Positions 1 through 15,490 of a stretch of 64,000 nt of DNA are shown here, piece after piece. The stretch's first letter is position 1; each line of letters opens with the position of its first letter. The stretch lies in assembly GCA_030068075.1 (NCBI GenBank), contig CM057836.1, positions 71,461,788 through 71,525,787 on the forward strand. Direction: 5' to 3'. Source of the stretch: Paguma larvata (lineage: Eukaryota > Chordata > Mammalia > Carnivora > Viverridae). A program made the position numbers and the translations under genes. Below the pieces are notes generated by a model, which worked only from the letters and a program-made list of their open reading frames with translations, was not told the DNA's origin and did no database searches.

Positions 1-1604
<1,604 letters not shown>

Positions 1605-1840
1605 CTATCACCCTTGTGTTGCTAACCCAGGCCATGCTCCCAGAATCAGCGAAAGCCTCTCCCCACCTCCAGGAAGGCCCCTATGTAAGAGAGAAAACCC
1701 TCCACTCATAGCCCAGGTGAGGAAGCATTTCTGAGGGCTCCTTGTACTCAATGTTTTGGTTTGCAAAATCTCAAACCTACAGAAAAGTTGCAGGGATAAT
1801 GGTACTGATCACTGTCTGAAATTTGCTTGTCTCTAGTATA

Positions 1841-1880
1841 TAATAATAATAATAATAATAATATTAATAATAATAATAAT
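1841..1880. repeat. (TAA)n microsatellite
   Basis: About 13 units of TAA, with one interruption (ATATTAA) near 1861. Confidence 0.95.
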
Positions 1881-2818
1881 GAGTCATTATGGTAAGATGA
1901 CTCTTTACCCCTAAATACAAGAGGCCATTCTTTTTACAACCACGAGAGGAATGCCAGTATTTCAGGAAGTGTAGAGCTGAAACCTCGCACACCAGCTCAG
2001 ATCTCACCGCCTCCCCACTGCTGGTCTCACAAGGAGTTTTCTCGCCTCAGAACCCGATCCAGGACCATGCCCTGCATTCAGGGGGCATGTCTCTTTCGTC
2101 TCCTCCCATCCGGAAGGGCCCCTCAGCCCTCGTCTGTCTTTCAGACACTGACATTTCTGAGGATATGTTTATATGTTCTGTCGAACAGCTCCTTGTGTGC
2201 TTGGGATTGTCCACTCACAGAAAGAGCTTCAGGTAGTATCTGGAACTGTCTAGATCAGGTGGGTGGTTCTGCTGCTTGACTCACAGGAGCGGTGCTTGGG
2301 CTGTGGACCCTTGGTGCCCCCTGCAGTTCCCCTAAGTCCCTCTGATAAGGACCCCCCCACCCCTATACCTCCTCCCCATCACCCCTGTGTCCAATCCAGA
2401 CCCCATCCTGACTTCTTCTGACCATGGAACTCTCCTGAGTTCCATAAGAAACCTCTCCTGTTACACAGGGCCTCTGTGCTTGGTGTCCGGCACTTAGTTC
2501 AGTAACTCAGAGCTGCAGGGTGGGAGGGTGGTAGCTGGGGGCAGGGTGGGGGGAGGAGAATGGGAAAATGTGCTTTAGGAGTAGGTGACTCTGTACAATC
2601 TGAAGTGTGGAGCTCTGTATCGCCTAAAATCTCCCCTATGGGGATTTAGGACCGTCTTTTTCTGTGGCCTATGATCCCACCCCCTCTTGTAAACCCATGC
2701 TCTGTGGACGACACCCAGGCTTGGGAGTAATTCAACAGGAATCATGGTTCTTTAAGCTGAGCAGCAACGGGGCAGGGACCAGGCTAGGGATGCTCTGGGA
2801 CCCCCGCCTTTCACTCAC

Positions 2819-2821
<3 letters not shown>

Positions 2822-2893
<72 letters not shown>
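2822..2893. repeat. (CT)n-(CA)n compound microsatellite
   Basis: A pure CT tract of about 18 units runs directly into a pure CA tract of about 18 units. The switch falls at about 2858 with no interruption. Confidence 0.97.
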
Positions 2894-2896
<3 letters not shown>

Positions 2897-4149
2897 GAGT
2901 GCTGTATCTGAGCTGAAGCAAAGCTGGGTTCCAGCCAGATGCTCCTACTGGCAACTCTCAGTATCCTCCTCCTTCTGTATTAGGGACTAAACCCCCTTTT
3001 GTGTGTTGGGACCCACCCTCTTCTACTTCCCCACACAGGACCTCAGCACCAAGGATGCTGGGATAAAAGGGAACTTAAAATGGCTCTTAAAACCCATTTT
3101 CCACTGTCAGACCCAAAAATTCCTTCCTGTCCACAGATGGTCCTCAAATCTTCCACCTGAGAAGGACTCCTAACCCCTCTGCAGGTCAGGGGCTGAGGCT
3201 CCCAAGGGCAAGTGGTTATAGAGGCAGAAGAAGGTCAATGGCCTTCAGAATGCAGGCTCTGAAAAGTGTCCTGTTTTGCAGTCCTGAAGTACATTCCCAG
3301 AGGCCTCTGGAAGCCAAAATGCCTGTAAGACCCAAGGAAGTGACTCACTCATGGGGGGCATTTCAGGAAGGCAAGGCAGTGGCCAGGGGCCCTGATGGGT
3401 GTTCCTCCAGCCACAATAGGTGAGGGCTGCCAGCCCCCCCCCCCCACCATGTACATGGACCAGCCCCAGGAGAAGGTGCGGGGATGCCGGGAGATCCCCA
3501 GAAAAGACGAGCATTGGTGCCAGCCTGATAAACAAGAGCTGGCCGGGTACTCCAAAGGGTTAAGGGAGAGGAGTAGAGAGGGAAAGTGCCAGAGAAATCC
3601 CTCTCCTTCCCAGTGAAATCCACCCACACAGGCACCATCAGGAAGAGAGAAGAAATTCTGAGAGGGTTGGCAGGAGCTATTTCTCTAAGCAGAGCAGGAA
3701 CACAACACTGGCCATGTACCTCCCCCCTCCTCCATTTCTGGCCTTTCCCCTCCAGCAGCTCCCCAGCTCTGGCCACCGAGGGTGGGGCCCAGAGAGGCGG
3801 CCTTCCCAGGCAGCAATAACAGGGGTGGGGGACAAGGAGAGGACAGGAGGTACAGTCCCTGCCCTCAGGGAGGGGCCTTGGAACCTTCTGGAAGGAGCAG
3901 CAGTACTTGTGCCCAGTGGAATTTGACCTAGAGCTCAAGTGGGAGAGGGGTTCTGATGGAAAGGAGGCAACACAGGCAGCCTGCAGCAGAGAGGGGGTGG
4001 GAGTCTTTTCTGTGGGGTGTGGAGAGAGGTCTGGCTGGGCACATGCAGGACCTAGGAAGCTACCCAGGCACACTAGTATCCTTCTGGGGATGGTGAGGAG
4101 CGAGCTATGACTGTAGGCCTCAGCTCTGGTTGGCCTGTCCTTGAAGAGT

Positions 4150-4480
4150 AGCCCCTGCAGACCTCAACTCCCAACCCCCTCCAGACTGCTCCAGAACAAA
4201 GTCAAACCTCTCTTCTGTGGCTGCCATATCAGGCCCTTCACCACGAGGCCCTGCTCACCTGGCCAGCTTCTCCCCGCAGCCAGCTCCCAATCGTCCCCCT
4301 GCCCCATTAGACTCCTTGCAAGCTCCCTCTCCGCACCATAAACGGACTGTCTGTGTCCTCTGTCAATCTGGATGCCCCCTGGCTCCTTACAACCCAACTC
4401 ACATACCTGTTCCTTCAAGTGTTGATCTAACTTATCCTGCCAGACAAGGCCCCTGCCCATGTCCTCTCCCAGCATGACGC
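4150..4480 (+). repeat. L2-like LINE fragment
   Basis: The stretch with AGAACAAAGTCAAACCTCT, GCCATATCAGGCCCTTCACCA and ACCTGTTCCTTCAAG resembles the degenerate 3' part of L2. Boundaries and assignment are approximate. Confidence 0.45.
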
Positions 4481-6049
4481 ACAGACCCCTGTATGCTCAA
4501 CAGTTCTTGGGGGACAACGCTTAGGCTTGGGGCAGGGAAGTCTTGCTGTCTCCAGTACCTTCCTTGGTCCATGTCTGTAGAATAAGTGACACCTAGAGAG
4601 AAAGATTTCTGGGCCAGTGTGGAAACGTTCTCCTCTTGCCCTAGACCTTGCCCTAGACGACAGTGTCTCTGAATGTGTGCCCGGGGGATGGGAGTGGTGG
4701 CTTTCCAGCACTGGGCATGGATTAAGTCAGAAGACCAGGTACAGATCTGAGCATCTCCTCAGCCTGGGGGCCAGGCCTCCCCCGAAGGCAAACAGCAGGG
4801 AAGGTGTCTCCTCAGAGGTCCTCAGGACCTGGTGCCTGTGTCAAAAGGGAAGGCGGTTCCCCAAAAGGAAGCCAAAAGCAGAAGTTTGCCCCAGTTGCTA
4901 TGGTTTTGGGGCAGGGCTGCGGCGAAATGCTACGGTGGTGCTCGCCCACCAGATGGGGGAAACAGGGCAGAAGGAAGGAAGCTGTGGGGGCTAGCAGGCA
5001 GGGCAGGGAATCATGTACAGAACGGAGGGCAGGGGCCTCAGACACTAGGGGGCTTCTAGTGTGCCCTGGGTGTCCTGTCCCTCCTCCCCTGGGCTCACCA
5101 CCCACAGGCCAGTGATACTCCAAGATTCCTGAGCAGCCTACTTTGAACTAGTCCCAGCCACTCTTTCCCTCCACCATCCATGGCCCTGCTAGGAAATCCT
5201 TCAGATCAAGTGCAGTGACAGATGTGAATGTGCCTACAACCCACAAAACAATATGGAGACGCTAAATATTCTTCTCACCACCACCATCCTTACTAGGCTG
5301 GGCATAACGCAGAGTATTTTCCCAGCACACCCTCCAGGCCCCTCCATCTCTGGAGATGCCCTGCCCTTGTCTGGTCCACGAATTTGTCCCAGGCAGGGCT
5401 CGTGAGCTATACCTTCTCCCAACCTGGGCCCCCTGGCTGTTCTCCGCATGGCGGCCTCCTGCAAACTGAGGACATTGATCCCAGGCCCTCTGCAAGTCAA
5501 ACGAGGGAAAGCCAAGGAAGCATGCTCTTCCCTACCCCCATCCTCCAACAGCTAGTCACTGCCAGCGTGACCCACATCTTGCCTTTGGAGAAGGATCCAT
5601 GAAGCGAGCATAGGGCCTTACGGTAGGGTCACGGAGGCAACTGCCACGCCTCCAGGCAGGCCAGCCTGTGTGAGAGCCAAGGCAGGAGACTCTTCTTCCA
5701 ACAGCCGTCCCTTACGTGTGCTGCATGTTACCTTTTCAGGGTCACATCCGTCGCATCTCATCTGGCCTCACGATAACCCCATGGAGGGGTAAGGGGAAGC
5801 GCTATGCCCCCTGGGCAGATGGGAAACTGAGTCCCAGAAGGCAAACTCATTGTGCAAGGGCTGCGCCTCCAACGGCCAGTCCAGGACAGCTTCTGCTGCC
5901 TCGTGGGCTTCCTCGCCTGCCCTGGTCCTGACCCTATGCTGACTGCAGGACCTCAGACCACACTGACCTTCGCTTCCGCCCTGCCCACTTTTCCTCTCTA
6001 ATTCTGGACACAAACAGGGTAAGAGAAGGAAAGGGGATGACCTTGTTGG

Positions 6050-6190
6050 AGTACTCTGTAAGCACCTCACAATGACCTCAGGTGCCACTGTCTTATTTTA
6101 CAGATGAGAAGACCGAGGCCCAGGGAGGCTCCCCAAGGTATACAGATAGGTGAACCCACATTAGAACCTAGACATTCTGACTTCACTCCC
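6050..6190 (-). repeat. MIR SINE, antisense
   Basis: TTATTTTACAGATGAGAAGA followed by CCGAGGCCCAGGGAGG is the reverse-complement MIR core. A degraded CACATTAGAACCTAGACATTCTGAC follows. Confidence 0.75.
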
Positions 6191-6959
6191 AGAGGCCTCT
6201 GAAGAAGTGTCCAGGAGCCTCGTCCATGCCAACAGAAGCCCTGGGATGGCTATGCTTATAAAGGAACCAAAGCAAAACACAAGGCTGGGCCTTCCAATCA
6301 GAGAAAAAGCCCCTCGGGCAACGTGTCCAGCCCTGTTCTCAGACACAGCTGCTCCGCCGGCCAAGGACCCAGTCTCAGGGCCTGCTGTGCCACCCCACAA
6401 AAGCACCCCGGAAAGGAGTCTCCCAGTAGCATCTGTGACTGGCACCTGCCCCTCCCTGGAGGGTACTGTCATGTTCTGCTCGTGCTCTCGTCTCCCACCG
6501 GCAGACATAATTACCACGGCTCTCAAGCTGGCGGGCCACAGAGCCAAGAAATAACACGCCCTGTGACGTGTCCCATCTACCCAGCAACCCGGGCCAGGCC
6601 CGCTCCAGCCCCCACTCTCCTGCCGCGTCGGGCTTCTGCAGCAGGAATCACAGCTCTTCCTGCCGGGGAGGGCGAGAGGCTCTCCCACCTCTACTGAACC
6701 GATTGTTTCGAGCCGGCGGTGTTATCAGACCCTTTGCCATCACAGCCTGCAGCAGCGCAGGGCCTCGTGTTAGAGCAAACCAGGTGCCAAACGCTGGAAC
6801 AGTCTGTGCTCCTCTGCTGAGTCCCAAATGGAACCAAGCCCAAGAAGCACTTGCTTTTTTTTTTTTTTTTTAAACTGAATGGTATCCTCAAACCATTTTT
6901 TCCCCCAGCCAGCACTGAGCCTCTATATATTCTAAGATGACTGAGCGGGAACCAAGTAT

Positions 6960-7130
6960 TTATCAGGACAAAACAAACGTGTGTTGAGTGTCTACAATGT
7001 CCTAGGCACTTTTGTGTTCATTTTCTTGCTTTTTCTGTGCAAGAGAGGCCTTACTAGCCTCATTTTACAGATGAGACAACTGAGGATCAGGGAGGTAAGA
7101 ACCTTGTCCAGACCACGCAGACTGTGAATG
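6960..7130 (-). repeat. MIR SINE, antisense
   Basis: GTTGAGTGTCTACAATGTCCTAGGCAC leads into CATTTTACAGATGAGACAAC and TGAGGATCAGGGAGG, the layout of an antisense MIR. Confidence 0.75.
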
Positions 7131-7657
7131 GCAAATTCCAGACTCAGACTGCTGGGTGCCTCACACTAGGCATGGCACAGTTAGTTAAGCTGCAGGGTCC
7201 TGGTCCCCAGGGGCTTTACCCGTCCACCCCGCTCTCACTCGACACCAGGCCTTTGTGCCTTTTTAGTTTCCAAGCCCTTGATACCAGTAGCAACTTCACC
7301 AGCTGAATGAAACAGGGATCCACAGAGTGTCTGCCTTAGCATATATTTGGATGCCTAGATCAGTATTTTAGAAATGATTGAGATTTCTGTACTTCCTGGT
7401 TTCCCAACTGTTTGAGAAAATTAGACTAGTGTTTGATATATGATTCTTTTAAAAACTAAAATATATACTTGGGCTTCAGCAGACTGGGGTGGGGGGGAGT
7501 TCCTCCTGATATGAGGACCAGGATTTCCTCCAGCTCCCTGGATACATACTCCAGTAGGTGGAAGTACATCTGGGATGGGGGCTGTGATTGAACTCCTCAT
7601 CACTGTTTCTCCAGTGCTGAGCATGGTCTTGCATGTTATAGCTTCTCTAACGAGACT

Positions 7658-7728
7658 GGATGGATGGACGGACGGATGGAAGGACGGATGGATGGATGAG
7701 CAAATGGGTGGGTAGATGGATGGATTTT
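7658..7728. repeat. (GGAT)n imperfect tetranucleotide tract
   Basis: Imperfect GGAT/GGAC units, with a few GGAA/GGGT variants. It lies immediately upstream of the SINE insertion site at 7729. Confidence 0.9.
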
Positions 7729-7743
7729 AAAATGTCCTTTTGG

Positions 7744-7977
7744 GGGCGCCTGCATGGCTCAGTTGGTTAAATGTCTGACTTCAGCTCAGGGCATGATGCC
7801 GCATTTCATGAGTTTGAGCCCGTGTCGGGCTCTGTGCTGACAGCTCAGAGCCTGGAGCCTGCTTTGGATTCTGTGTCTCCCTCTCTCTCTACCCCTCCCC
7901 CACTCATGCTCTGTCTCTGTCACTCTCAAAAAGAAATAAACAGTAAAAAAAATTTTTAATAAATAAAAAAATAAAAT
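7744..7977 (+). mobile_element. Felid tRNA-Lys SINE (CAN SINE), full length
   Basis: The element starts GGCGCCTGCATGGCTCAG, has the tRNA-derived A and B box region, a CT-rich middle and a poly-A tail with AATAAA. A perfect 15-bp target-site duplication, AAAATGTCCTTTTGG, flanks it at 7729-7743 and 7978-7992. Confidence 0.97.
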
Positions 7978-9217
7978 AAAATGTCCTTTTGGCCTCCAAA
8001 GACTCAAAACTAGGTCCAAAACACAAATCTTCTGCAACCAGTTATAACTCCCATCCCTTGTATTTTGGTGAAAGCATAGGTAAGGTTTCTATTTACCTCT
8101 TGAAAGACAAGGGGATTCCCTATTTATTCTGATCACGCTCGGTTAGCCTGTAACAAAAACCGTATCTAAGGTAACAGCCCCACACTCGAGACTGCTCGAA
8201 GGCTACTTCTCTGAGTTCCAAACCACAAAATAGGGGCTGACATGCTCAAGAAACCTGCGGACACCCTCTCCCAGAGCAGTTGCTCCGGTGATCCTGGAGG
8301 TGGAAAGCTTTCCTGATTATGTCTCCTGGGCTGGCTCTGCTGGGGGTAGCTTGTACCACAGCATAATGAATTCTGTTAGGAAAACCCGAATAGCAGCCAA
8401 GGCAGCCTGTTCTAGAGGCTTCTCCCTATCATCTGCAGCCACGCCCAGCCATCATTGAAGATGAGGAAAACTCCACAGGTACACGGAAGCCAGGCTGAGC
8501 CTCGGGGTTCAGCTGAGGGATCGGATCCCGGACGCTGGCATAGTGGTGCCCCCATCTGATTGAAAATGTGGCCCCCAGGGAAAGAGGGTATGAAACAAGG
8601 GCAAGGGAGAAGTCAGAGGCTATTTGGTCTCTCTGAGAAACAGCTCTGAGCCGCGGAGGTCAGATCCAGATCCCAGGGGGAAAGCCCTCTGTCGATGAGA
8701 CACCAAAGCTCTCCCCCCCAGATTCCCGAGTTTCTAGACATGTGACAGGCTGGGTGTGAGCAAGAGGAAACAAACCAGCCGGCCCTGGAAGAGTGCCTCC
8801 TCCCAGCCCAGCGCACACAGCGTCTGGGCATTTCCTCTGCTTTGTGTGCTGCAGAGATTCCCAGGAAACCACCTGGTGAGCCGGCCGGCCTGCACCCTCT
8901 GAGTCTCCTGGGCAGGGCAGCAAGTCACACAGCCTCTTGCAAGAGGGCAGGAGTTTGGAGGGAATTCACACATTTAGGAAGATTCACTTTGGCTCCAAAT
9001 GTGGGCTACTTTTTAGTAAAAGGCCATTCTCCACTTAGGATACAGGGCAGGTTGAGAGTTGGGGGTTGGGCTGGGGGGATAACCTACTGGAAGGGCATCT
9101 GAACTCTGGTCCTGGGCTCCCAGTTCAGGCAGAGGCCACCAAAAATGGCTGAGGGAGACAGAGTCCAGCCTCGGTCCCCGCCATCTCACACTGACAGGCA
9201 TGTCCCTGCTTGACGTG

Positions 9218-9360
9218 AGCCCTCGTCTCATTTGATCCTCGAAACTACCCCCTTGGCCCTTGTACAGATGAGGAAGCCAAGAATCAGAGCAGTTTGTAAG
9301 TGGCAGAATCCGGACTGCAGTCCAGGGCCTGGGCTCCATGGCCTGTGCTTTGGAAGCTAT
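9218..9360 (-). repeat. MIR SINE, antisense
   Basis: CTCATTTGATCCTCGAAAC, TGTACAGATGAGGAAGCCAAG and GTAAGTGGCAGAATCCGGAC match the reverse-complement MIR from middle to 5' end. Confidence 0.8.
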
Positions 9361-9394
9361 TTAGGGAGGTGGACATGATTCACATCATGGCTGT

Positions 9395-9480
9395 GAGGAT
9401 TATTAGTGTGTGACCTTGACCAAGACACATACCCGTCCTGGACCTTACTTTTCTCACCTGTACGATGGGAACATATTAGT
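9395..9480 (+). repeat. MIR fragment, sense
   Basis: GTGTGACCTTGACCAAGACAC and TTTTCTCACCTGTACGATGGG follow the sense MIR order (GTGACCTTGGGCAAG ... CTCATCTGTAAAATGGG). Confidence 0.65.
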
Positions 9481-10460
9481 ACTAGACTGAACCATAAGAA
9501 ATGGTTATTTTTTTCACATGACTCGACATAAGGCCTCCCTCTATGAGGTAACCGGCTTGGAAGCTGGCAGAGAAAGGACGTAAGAAACGTTCCTGCTTTC
9601 ACCTTTTGCCTCCCACCTGTCGTTCCTCAGTACAGGAAGGGGGATTTCCCGAGACAGAGGACTTCAGTGCAGTCTCATCCAAGGGTGTATGTGGTGAGGT
9701 GGCGCAGGTGTGTGGGTGGGGACGGGGCGGGGTACCGGTCTATGGCTGAGATTCCACAGGTAGAAACCGGGGCTCAGTCTGTGGTCAGAGTGGGGGCCTA
9801 TTTTCCATGAAGAGTGCACTGTTCTCCCATGAAAATCAAATCCGGCACTTGGTATTTCTATCCTCACCTCGGGCTAACCAGCTAGGTGCCCCTTCTTGGA
9901 GCAACCACTCACCCCCTCACCACCATGACCCTGCAAACCATGGGGGCCCGTCAGGACCATGGCCTGGCTGAGGAAGCATATAATCTCTTGCTGCCCCAGT
10001 CCAGTGTCCCTCCTCCTGCCTACCTGCTGGTGGACCTGGTGAGGTAGAAGAAACCCACTGACCAAAGCTCTCTGAACAAGTCCTGTTACTGCAGGACTGG
10101 TGTCCAAAGGAATATTAGTGTTAGGCTGTTTGGGGAGTCAGCTCACGGGGTCTTGGTTTCTTAAACTCCACTTTCACACACTGCTCTCAGATGTGCCAAT
10201 TTAGCAAACTGAGTCCTCAACCTGGGGCGGGGGGCAGGGTGTCCCCAGCTCATGAGCTCTGAGGGACCCCTCAGTCAGAGGGCTCAGACCCAGCCGTGGA
10301 CTCCCCGCAAGCACTCCATGAGGGCAGCACCTGCGCCCCCTGGCTTCCGCTGTTCCTGCACACCCCCCCCTCCGCCTCCCTCAGGCCATCCAGGCTGTTC
10401 TTCTCATCGCCCCCGTGGGCCACACTCTCTCCTCCGCTGAGGCTCCAGAGCCCATGCATT

Positions 10461-10509
10461 GCGTGTGTGTGAACATGGGTGTACGTGTGTGTGTGTGTGT
10501 GTGTGTGTG
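10461..10509. repeat. (GT)n microsatellite
   Basis: An interrupted GT tract with a pure run of about 13 units at its right end. Confidence 0.93.
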
Positions 10510-10689
10510 GGGCTCATCTCCCTTCCTGAGGCAGGGGAGATGGGTCTTATGAAAACATCCAAAGAGCACTTCCTGCACGCTTCGTCCAGCACGCTTTATC
10601 CCTCCTCTGCTTTATTTCCCCATAGCACTCAGACACTAGTACCCTGGAGACTGTAGTGGTTGATTAATTCACTGTCCACCTCCCTCACT

Positions 10690-10810
10690 AGAATGTAAGG
10701 TCCGTGAGCGGGGAGACTTTTCTCCTCTTGTTTGCTGTTGCCTTTCTGGCTTCCGGAACAGGGCCTGGCACAAAGTAGATGATAATAAATAGTTGCGTGA
10801 ACGAGTGAAT
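10690..10810 (+). repeat. L2 LINE 3' end
   Basis: AGAATGTAAGGTCCGTGAGC through CAGGGCCTGGCACAAAGTAG to AATAAATAGTTGCGTGAACGA is the characteristic 3' end of L2. Confidence 0.8.
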
Positions 10811-10834
10811 TCCTTCTGCAGGCACACTTACCTC

Positions 10835-10960
10835 TCTGCACTACTATCATCTAACAGGGGAAGAAACTGAGGCTCAAAGGCACTAGATTTGCCCAGGTGA
10901 CAGCTGGCAGAGCTGGAAGCTGAATCCAGGCCTTCTGCCTCGGAAGCACATGCTCCTTCC
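10835..10960 (-). repeat. MIR SINE, antisense
   Basis: AGGGGAAGAAACTGAGGCTC and GGCAGAGCTGGAAGCTGAAT match the reverse-complement MIR core. Confidence 0.75.
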
Positions 10961-11281
10961 GCTCCCTCACATCGGTCCCAGAACCAGCACAAGGCTGCTC
11001 AGTGCATACTGATGACCTGCTGATAATCGTCTCTTGTAATCCCAGAAGAGGTGTTGGGGACTCATACACCTCAGTCCCTACTCAGGCCCCCGAATGCAGC
11101 CTTGTGCACCAGACCCAAACCTAGTAACCTAGCGAGCCTTGCCCCGGTGTGGGGCGCAAGTCCAAGAACCCTGCTTCAGGGACGTCCGTGGGAGGCTGAG
11201 CTGGGTCAGGACCCCGTGGCCTGTGCCTGAGCCCCGCGGCCCTACCCCACGGGGGCAGTGAAGGAAAGCCCCGGAGCTTAC

Positions 11282-11345
11282 CATGGACTCACTGATGAGG
11301 AGCAGCAGGAGGGCTTCCTCAATATTATCCTTCGGGCAGTAGAGG
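11282..11345 (-). CDS. TTC7A: TTC7A coding exon 8 (residues ~334-355)
   Basis: A 64-nt exon that completes a split Asn codon (AA|C). It then encodes LYCPKDNIEEALLLLLISESM, a signature TTC7A segment: a TPR-type helix rich in leucine. The acceptor is CTTTCAG|C and the donor TCCATG|GTAAGC. The exon ends in phase 0, which matches the start of exon 9. Its short length, splice phases and exact family sequence leave little doubt. Only 576 bp separate it from exon 7. Confidence 0.97.
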
Positions 11346-12959
<1,614 letters not shown>

Positions 12960-13452
12960 TCATTATCAGCCTAGCTCCCACAGACCCCATCATCAAACCT
13001 GCAGATGTAAGCAGAAGCCGGCCCATCTGAGTTTTACGTGAAAACAGTCAACTACAATGAAAGGTCAGAGTTGTAACTCCAGGATCCTAGAAGCCCAGGA
13101 CATCATCGATCAAAGAACTAGAAGGATTCCTCTCCCTCACAGCTCCCCAGGAACCCCGGCTTCCAGTTCACCACCAGAAGGAGACCAAGATGGAGTATTT
13201 CAAACGAGATGGTGTCTTGGCCGCAAAGCCTTGGCTGGTGTCAGACTTTCTGACTTGAATCAGCCTCAAATTCTTCATCTTCACCCACCACACCTGGTCA
13301 ATGCTGGGGGCCATCCTCACCTCCCAGTCCCCGTCACCAGAGCCCTAGACCAGTCTGCACCACCACGAAGGCCAGTATCACCTGTTCCCTGGCCCTGCCA
13401 GCTCTCTGGGCCCTGAAATAATTTGCAAGCTTTTAAAAGTGTGACCCAGAGT

Positions 13453-13473
13453 AAAAAAAAAAAAAAAAAAAAA
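13453..13473. repeat. Poly-A run
   Basis: About 21 consecutive A on the plus strand. I see no clear retroposed body attached to it. Confidence 0.8.
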
Positions 13474-13919
13474 TTAAATTGCAACCCAGGATGCGCACAC
13501 TTTCCTTACATAAAACTGAAGCAAGTTTCTTGACGCATTACCCAGCTCCACTCTGGTATTTTCTACTTTACGTCTCCCTCTAGTCCTCTTTCTAAAAATG
13601 CTGGCTGCAGACCGCTAAACAGAACTTGCAACCCACTAGTTTGCACAACTCACTAGTTGTGGCCTGCAGTTTAAAACACCCCATCACCCCTGGAGGGGTC
13701 TACTTGACAGGCAAAAGTCATCTTTGTCCTCCCCAGGCTGGCCCCTTGGTCAGCATCCCCAGGGCTTGAAGAATCCAGTCTAGGTCCTCAGCTAAGCATC
13801 TCGGGGCTGATGCGTCTTCCCCCTTGTCTGTCTCCCATCTCATCTCCCGCCACTCAGGTCCGTTTTGAACAACCGACCACAGTGGCCTAGGTCAAGTCTT
13901 GGCACAGGCTCCTCCCACT

Positions 13920-14215
13920 GCCTTAAACAGCCCTTCTTGATTTATCCTCAGAAAGCCTTTCCAATATCACTTCCTCCTTGCAGCCAGCCCAGACTCCTCC
14001 CCATGCTCACCCCTTCTGCCTGCATCCCTCTTGCACCCTGTTAATTCCTCTTCTGAAGCAAGACAGTGAGTGGTCATTTTCCATTTATGGGCTGACCCTT
14101 TGTGTGCTGTGCTCTCCAAGGGCAGGGCTCCGGCCTTGCTCCTGAAGCTCAGCCCTACCACAGCTTCTGGCACACAGCATGTGCTCAGCAAATGTTTGAG
14201 TGCCGCCCTTCTCAT
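13920..14215 (+). repeat. L2 LINE 3' end
   Basis: CCTTTCCAATATCACTTCCTC, CAAGGGCAGGGCTCCGGCC and TTCTGGCACACAGCATGTGC followed by CAGCAAATGTTTGAGTG show the L2 3' terminal pattern. Confidence 0.75.
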
Positions 14216-15044
14216 TTCCTGTAGGGGTTCCCTGGATCACAGCTCACGAGGGAAAGCAGAAGCTGCCGGGTGATCAGATTCAGAAGTGAAAGACTACAGA
14301 GGGGTGAAAAGCCAAAGGTGGCGGCTAGGAAAGTCATAGGAGCCCCTCCTGTAACTGTCATGCACAGAACAGATTCCTAGGAGCTTTGGGGCCTGGAGCC
14401 ATGAAAGGAAAAATCTGCAGACCAAATCTCTGCCTTCTGGGAACCTCTGGTTTCATAGAAGAAAGTAAAAATGTGCAAACTACTAACATTATCAACACAG
14501 ACCCTCATCTGTGGGGCTGAGAATAGAGATAAAGACCACTGGGATAGAGTCAGAGTCACAATGACCTTTCCTAGTCTGTCCGGAGCTTCTGAAGAACCAG
14601 GAGGGGCAAACAGGACAGGACAGGACAGTGCCCTTAGACACAGTTCAAGTTTGGGTACTGCTACTGATGCCATGTAGCCTGAGGAGGGGCTCATCCGTGG
14701 GCTGTGCACAGTCTTCTCCTTTACAAACAAAATCAGGACTTCAGTATGGACAGCGTCTCCTGGACTTCTGTCATCTGCATACCACATTTGTAATTTTTGC
14801 TACTAGCTGCACACCATCAGTGTTATTATTTATGCAATACTTTTCTTTACATCTTCTTTTTTACTTTAGCAAGTATCTTAACAAAAAAAAAATACGTGAA
14901 ATTTGGGATTTGGTATGCTAGGGTTTTTTTTTTGGGGGGCAATAGATATTAAATATAGAAATACTTATAAAAAGTCTGCATATCACTCAAAGCCATCTTG
15001 TGTACCACTAGAGGTACAGCTTGGGAAACACTAGATTAGAACGC

Positions 15045-15230
15045 AGGTTCTCACAGTGTGGTCCCTGGACCAGCAGCATCTGCATCCTAGGAACTTAGTA
15101 ACAATGCAAAGTCTGAGGCCCCCACTCCAGACCTGCTGAATCGGAAACTGGGGTGAAGCCCAGCAATCTGGGTTTCAGCAAGTCCTCAGGGGCTTCCAGT
15201 GGACATTCGGTTTTGAAAACCACTGGTGTA
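15045..15230. mobile_element. MER5A-type hAT DNA transposon fossil
   Basis: Starts near GGTTCTCACAGTGTGGTCCC and ends near GGTTTTGAAAACCACTGG. These are imperfect terminal inverted repeats around the family core (GGACCAGCAGCATCTGCATC ... GACCTGCTGAATC ... GGGTTTCAGCAAGTCC). It is a non-autonomous hAT-Charlie element. Confidence 0.88.
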
Positions 15231-15304
15231 CCTGATCCTCAGTGTCTTCCAGTTCCCCTATGCTAAGAAGCCAGGTTCTAGAAGGGACAACTTGACATGG
15301 AAAG

Positions 15305-15490
15305 TCCAGCTTTGCAGCCAGATTCTAAATCTGTAATCTTGGGGAAGTGAAGCAGCCACTCTGAGCCCTCATCTCCCCGTCCACAGGAGGATTCCTCATT
15401 TACTCCTGGTGCGGTCGGGAATATGAACATATGGGAAGCCCCAACGCACCCAGGCATGTGGTAGAGGCTTGCTAAATATTAGTTACTTTC
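15305..15490 (+). repeat. MIR SINE, sense
   Basis: TTTGCAGCCAGATTCTAAAT, CTGTAATCTTGGGGAAGTGA and CTGAGCCCTCATCTCC follow the sense MIR order, then GTGGTAGAGGCTTGCTAAAT resembles its 3' end. Confidence 0.65.

Noticed and set aside
3363..4073. Minus-strand open frame of 236 codons in intron 8
   Set aside because: Pro/Ser/Cys-rich with no recognisable domain and no matching splice or family sequence; overlaps unrelated frames on both strands, so probably chance.
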